From Klebsiella quasipneumoniae subsp. quasipneumoniae (GTDB lineage Bacteria > Pseudomonadota > Gammaproteobacteria > Enterobacterales > Enterobacteriaceae): a stretch of DNA of 64,000 nucleotides. Of the stretch, positions 60,595-64,000 are shown piece after piece (position 1 is the first letter of the stretch; every line of letters begins with the position of its first letter). A program made the position numbers and the translations under genes. The notes under the pieces were generated by a model. That model ran no database searches. It had not been told where the DNA came from and saw only the letters and a list, made by a program, of their open reading frames with translations. The DNA is taken from the NCBI RefSeq assembly GCF_020525925.1, contig NZ_CP084876.1:3720001-3784000 (forward strand), read 5' to 3'.

Positions 60595-62160
60595 TTATGC
60601 GGTTTTCGTGCGGATCAGGTAGTCGAAGGCGCTCAGCGACGCTTTCGCCCCCTCCCCTGCCGCGATGATAATCTGCTTGTACGGCACGGTGGTGCAGTCA
60701 CCGGCGGCGAATACGCCTTTAACGTTGGTTTCGCACTTCGCATCGATGATGATCTCGCCCATGCGGTTACGCTCAACCGCGCCTTCCAGCCAGGTGGTGT
60801 TAGGCAGCAGGCCGATCTGCACGAAGATGCCCGCCAGCGCGACGTGATGCTCATCGCCGCTCACCCGGTCACGATACTGCAGACCGGTGACCTTGCTGCC
60901 GTCGCCTTTCACTTCCGTGGTCTGCGCATTGAGAATGATGTCGACATTCTTCAGACTGCGGACTTTATCCTGCAGCACCTGGTCGGCCTTCATCTCCGGT
61001 GCGAATTCCAGCAGGGTCACGTGTTCCACGACGCCCGCCAGGTCGATGGCGGCTTCCACGCCGGAGTTCCCCCCGCCGATCACCGCCACGCGCTTACCTT
61101 TAAACAGCGGGCCGTCGCAGTGCGGGCAGTAGGTTACGCCCTTGGTGCGATACTGATCTTCGCCCGGCACGTTCATGTTGCGCCATTTCGCCCCGGTGGC
61201 AATGATGACGCTGCGCGCCTTCAGCACCGCGCCGGAGGCGGTTTCGATCTGATGCAGGCCGCCCTCTGTCGCCGCTGGCGTCAGTTTGGTCGCGCTCTGG
61301 GAGTCGATCACATCGACGTTATAGTCGCTAACGTGCGCTTTCAGGGCCCCGGCCAGCTTCTGGCCTTCGGTTTTCGGCACCGAAATGTAGTTTTCGATAT
61401 CCACGGTATCCAGCACCTGGCCGCCGAAGCGCTCGCCCATCAGGCCGGTACGAATCCCTTTACGCGCAGAGTAAACCGCGGCCGCCGCGCCGGACGGGCC
61501 GGAACCGACGATCAGCACATCGTAAGCGTCACGCTGATTCAGCTCTTCCGCTGCGCGTTTTTCCGCACCGGTGTCCACTTTGGCGACGATTTCCGTCAGC
61601 GTCATCCGCCCCTGACCAAACTCCTGGCCGTTCATGAACACCGCCGGCACGCCCATCACGTTGCGCTCGGTGATCTCATTCTGGAAAGTACCACCGTCAA
61701 TCGCCGTATGTTTGATACGCGGGTTGAGCACCGCCATCAGGTTCAGCGCCTGGACCACGTCCGGGCAGTTATGGCAGGAGAGCGAGTAGTAGGTTTCAAA
61801 CTCGAAGTCGCCATCGATATCGCGGATCTGCTCCAGCAGAGACTGAGCCTCTTTCGACGGATGACCGCCGGTCCACAGCAGCGCCAGCACCAGCGAGGTA
61901 AACTCGTGGCCCAGCGGGGAGCCCGCAAAGCGTGGGCCCTGGTCGGAACCGGGGTTAGTAATCAGGAACGATGGCTTGCGTACCGCCAGCGTGTTGTCTT
62001 CTTTAAAGGTGACTTTGTCTGACAGTTCAGCAATTTCAGCCAGCAGTTCCCTGATTTCTGCCGATTTAGCGCTGTCATCCAGCGTGGCAATCAGCTCAAC
62101 AGGCTTGGTCAGCTTCTCAAGATAGGCCTTGAGCTGGGTTTTCATGTTGGTGTCGAGCAT
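60595..62160 (-). CDS. ahpF: Alkyl hydroperoxide reductase subunit F
   Basis: Flavoprotein passing electrons from NADH to AhpC. It is 521 residues, as in E. coli. The N-terminal tandem thioredoxin-like domain has CHNC (129-132). The thioredoxin-reductase-like part has FAD motif [18 protein letters not shown], redox CPHC (near 345-348), NADH motif [13 protein letters not shown] and C-terminal FAD contact GVFAAGDCT. It starts [10 protein letters not shown]. It follows ahpC across a 369-bp spacer with two ERIC elements, which may uncouple its expression. Confidence 0.98.
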   Translation of the reverse strand: MLDTNMKTQLKAYLEKLTKPVELIATLDDSAKSAEIRELLAEIAELSDKVTFKEDNTLAVRKPSFLITNPGSDQGPRFAGSPLGHEFTSLVLALLWTGGHPSKEAQSLLEQIRDIDGDFEFETYYSLSCHNCPDVVQALNLMAVLNPRIKHTAIDGGTFQNEITERNVMGVPAVFMNGQEFGQGRMTLTEIVAKVDTGAEKRAAEELNQRDAYDVLIVGSGPSGAAAAVYSARKGIRTGLMGERFGGQVLDTVDIENYISVPKTEGQKLAGALKAHVSDYNVDVIDSQSATKLTPAATEGGLHQIETASGAVLKARSVIIATGAKWRNMNVPGEDQYRTKGVTYCPHCDGPLFKGKRVAVIGGGNSGVEAAIDLAGVVEHVTLLEFAPEMKADQVLQDKVRSLKNVDIILNAQTTEVKGDGSKVTGLQYRDRVSGDEHHVALAGIFVQIGLLPNTTWLEGAVERNRMGEIIIDAKCETNVKGVFAAGDCTTVPYKQIIIAAGEGAKASLSAFDYLIRTKTA

Positions 62161-62283
62161 TGTTATCTCCTGGGCTTAAAACATCATCATGCAAGCGGCC
62201 TTGTCAGGCTGCCTGAATGCGCTTGCATCATGGTGTTGGAATGAAATGGGCACAGGTGCGCCCATGACTGAAGTAATTTCCAA

Positions 62284-62397
62284 AGTATTTCGCGTCAGAG
62301 CAAGGCGGCTAGCCTGAGAATCCCCGAGAGCTTACTGAAGTAAGCGACCGGGGTGAGCAGGCGACGCCAACGCAGCTATGGCGTGAAAGGCGACGGA
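62284..62397. repeat. ERIC element, ahpF-proximal copy
   Basis: It contains the ERIC core GAGCTTACTGAAGTAAGCGACC followed by GGGGTGAGCAGG and GCCAACGCAG, flanked by AAGTATTTCGCG...GCAAGGCGG at one end. Imperfect palindrome, aligned by eye to the remembered 127-bp consensus; ends approximate. Confidence 0.85.
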
Positions 62398-62410
62398 AAT
62401 TGTAATTCAC

Positions 62411-62523
62411 CAGTATTTCGCGTTAGAGCAAGGCGGCAAGCTTATGAACCCCCGGGAGCTTACACGAGTAAGTGACCGGGGTGATTAAGCGCAGCCAACG
62501 CCGCTATGATGCGAAAGACGCCG
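62411..62523. repeat. ERIC element, ahpC-proximal copy
   Basis: Second copy in the same orientation, offset 128 bp from the first, with core GGGAGCTTACACGAGTAAGTG then ACCGGGGTGATTAAG. It differs from the first copy at many positions, so it is not a fresh duplication. It ends a few bases from the ahpC stop. Confidence 0.85.
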
Positions 62524-62529
62524 TGATTA

Positions 62530-63093
62530 TTAGATTTTGCCGACCAGGTCCAGGGATGGAGCCAGCGTCGCTTCGCCTTCTTTCCATTTCGCCGGGCACA
62601 CTTCGCCTGGGTGGGAAGCAACATACTGCGCCGCTTTGATTTTACGCAGCAGGTCAGACGCGTCACGGCCGATACCTTCAGCGGTAACTTCGATCGCCTG
62701 GATGATACCCTGCGGGTCAACCACGAAGGTGGCGCGGTCAGCCAGACCTTCATCTTCACGCATGTTGTCGAAGTTACGGGTCAGGGCGCCAGTCGGGTCG
62801 CCAATCATCGCATATTTGATTTTCGCGATGGTTTCAGAGCTGCTGTGCCACGCTTTGTGGGTGAAGTGGGTATCGGTAGAAACAGAGTAAACGTCTACGC
62901 CCAGCTTCTGCAGTTCTTCGTAATGGTCAGCCACGTCGCCCAGTTCGGTCGGGCAGACGAAGGTGAAGTCAGCCGGATAGAAGAAGAAGACGCTCCAGCG
63001 GCCTTCGGTGTCTTTCTCGGTGACTTCGATGAATTCACCATTTTTGAATGCCTGGTTTTTGAACGGTTTGATTTTGGTGTTAATTAAGGACAT
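62530..63093 (-). CDS. ahpC: Alkyl hydroperoxide reductase subunit C (peroxiredoxin)
   Basis: Main scavenger of endogenous H2O2 and organic peroxides; decameric 2-Cys peroxiredoxin. It is 187 residues, as in E. coli. The peroxidatic Cys47 is in [10 protein letters not shown], the resolving Cys166 in [10 protein letters not shown], with GGLG-type and YF-type robustness signals near SRNFDNM-type and C-terminal regions. OxyR normally induces it; I did not pin down the site. Divergent from dsbG; first gene of ahpCF. Confidence 0.98.
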   Translation of the reverse strand: MSLINTKIKPFKNQAFKNGEFIEVTEKDTEGRWSVFFFYPADFTFVCPTELGDVADHYEELQKLGVDVYSVSTDTHFTHKAWHSSSETIAKIKYAMIGDPTGALTRNFDNMREDEGLADRATFVVDPQGIIQAIEVTAEGIGRDASDLLRKIKAAQYVASHPGEVCPAKWKEGEATLAPSLDLVGKI

Positions 63094-63274
63094 CTATACT
63101 TCCTCCGTGTTTTCGTTGAGGTCTAAGTTAACGAATTTTTCCTGACCCGACCAATGCGTTTACATTATCGAATCAATAAGCGTTATCTAACAACCGGAAC
63201 AAGACAACAATGTGAACCTGTCGACGCGTTCAGCGCAGTTCGCTGTTTTTCGCATCATTTGCCGCGACAAAAGT

Positions 63275-63301
63275 AAAAAGGCCACCCTTTCAGGCGGCCC
63301 C
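63275..63301 (-). terminator. Minus-strand hairpin upstream of ahpC
   Basis: GGCCGCC and GGGTGGCC pair on the minus strand, then TTTTTAC. It looks like an intrinsic terminator placed about 180 bp upstream of ahpC and oriented towards it. The rest of 63094-63503 holds the divergent ahpC/dsbG promoters; no coding frame was seen. Confidence 0.5.
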
Positions 63302-63503
63302 GTTACCTGAAATACCCGAAGGTAGGTTCAGCGCCAGTCAGACTGGCTATGTGTTGCGCTCTACATTACCTTAATGTAACAGCATCCAGGATTACATCAC
63401 CCATGCCAGGAAAGGGCAATCCGTCGTTCTGCTGATCCTGCCTATAACTGTAATAGGTTTGGCAATATTTCTTCCTTTCCTGCTGATTTTACAAGGAATA
63501 CTC

Positions 63504-64000
63504 ATGTTAAAACGTCTGCTGTTGCTCAGCCTTTTGCCTTTTTGTAGCTATGCGGAAGAACTGCCCGCCCCGGTAAAAGCAATTGAAAAACAGGGCATTA
63601 CCATCATCAAACCCTTTGACGCGCCGGGGGGAATGAAGGGCTGGCTGGGGAAATACCAGGATATGGGCGTCGCCATCTACCTCACGCCTGACGGCAAACA
63701 TGCCATTTCCGGTTATATGTACGACGAAAACGGCAACAACCTCAGCGAGCAGTTATTTCAAAAAGCGCTCTACACGCCGGCGGGACAGGAGATGTGGAAG
63801 AAGATGGCCAGCGCCCACTGGCTGCAGGATGGCGACAAAGACGCCCCCATCGTGCTGTATGTCTTTGCCGATCCCTTCTGCCCTTACTGCAAACAGTTCT
63901 GGCAGCAGTCCCGTCCCTGGGTGGAGGCCGGTAAAGTGCAGATCCGCACCCTGCTGGTGGGCGTGATCAAGCCGGAGAGCCCGGCCACCGCCGCGGCGAT
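63504..64000 (+). CDS. dsbG: Thiol:disulfide interchange protein DsbG, N-terminal part (cut by window edge)
   Basis: Periplasmic thioredoxin-fold protein guarding single cysteines from over-oxidation, recycled by DsbD. The visible 165 residues begin with signal peptide [19 protein letters not shown], then the dimerisation domain ([21 protein letters not shown]), linker, and catalytic CPYC at 126-129 in [13 protein letters not shown]. The N-terminus matches E. coli DsbG with few changes. The gene continues past the right edge. Divergent from ahpC, as in E. coli. Confidence 0.96.
   Translation, partial: MLKRLLLLSLLPFCSYAEELPAPVKAIEKQGITIIKPFDAPGGMKGWLGKYQDMGVAIYLTPDGKHAISGYMYDENGNNLSEQLFQKALYTPAGQEMWKKMASAHWLQDGDKDAPIVLYVFADPFCPYCKQFWQQSRPWVEAGKVQIRTLLVGVIKPESPATAAA

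Noticed and set aside
60583-62022. 479-codon open frame antisense to ahpF
   Set aside because: Antisense shadow; AhpF motifs on the opposite strand are complete.

Overview
The window looks like chromosome from the Klebsiella pneumoniae complex or a very close relative. Protein sequences are near-identical to Escherichia coli K-12 orthologues over most of the length, GC is high, and gene order is the E. coli 14.5-15.5 min region read backwards (pgm-seqA at the left, ahpC-dsbG at the right). Differences from K-12 fit Klebsiella: a tricarballylate cluster next to fur, no cit cluster between dcuC and rna, and a two-partner secretion locus where K-12 carries the hscC/rihA region. Orthologue comparisons are from memory, not from a search.

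Layout. 1-4.2 kb: pgm (cut by the left edge), seqA, ybfF, ybfE, fldA, fur. 4.3-9.2 kb: tcuR-tcuABC, for tricarballylate uptake and oxidation. 9.2-19.8 kb: amino-sugar block with chitoporin chiPQ, glnS, nagE, divergent nagBACD, with NagC and CRP sites. 20-22.7 kb: asnB and a seven-gene tRNA cluster (Met, Leu, Gln, Gln, Met, Gln, Gln). 22.8-30 kb: ubiF, miaB, ybeZ-ybeY-ybeX, lnt. 30-33.5 kb: gltIJKL glutamate/aspartate ABC importer with a sigma-54 promoter, GcvB target and SroC. 33.5-37.6 kb: AT-richer accessory locus with a TpsB pore and an unusually short TpsA exoprotein. 37.6-53.8 kb: housekeeping block ybeL, leuS-lptE-holA-nadD-cobC, rsfS-rlmH-mrdA-mrdB-rlpA, dacA, ybeD, lipB, ybeF, lipA. 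54-64 kb: tatE, ybeM, crcB, cspE, pagP, dcuC, rna, rnk, uspG, ahpF-ahpC and the start of dsbG.

Logic. Several neighbours form working units: NagE imports and phosphorylates GlcNAc, NagA and NagB convert it to fructose-6-phosphate, NagC senses GlcNAc-6-P, and ChiP admits chito-oligosaccharides. RsfS, RlmH, PBP2, RodA, RlpA and PBP5 link ribosomes with rod-shape wall synthesis and remodelling. LipB and LipA make lipoyl cofactor. AhpC and AhpF reduce peroxides. No phage, insertion sequence, integrase or CRISPR array was seen. The least ordinary parts are the two-partner secretion locus, the rearranged fur leader ORF, the paired ERIC elements inside ahpCF, and candidate operators before tcuA, chiP and gltI.
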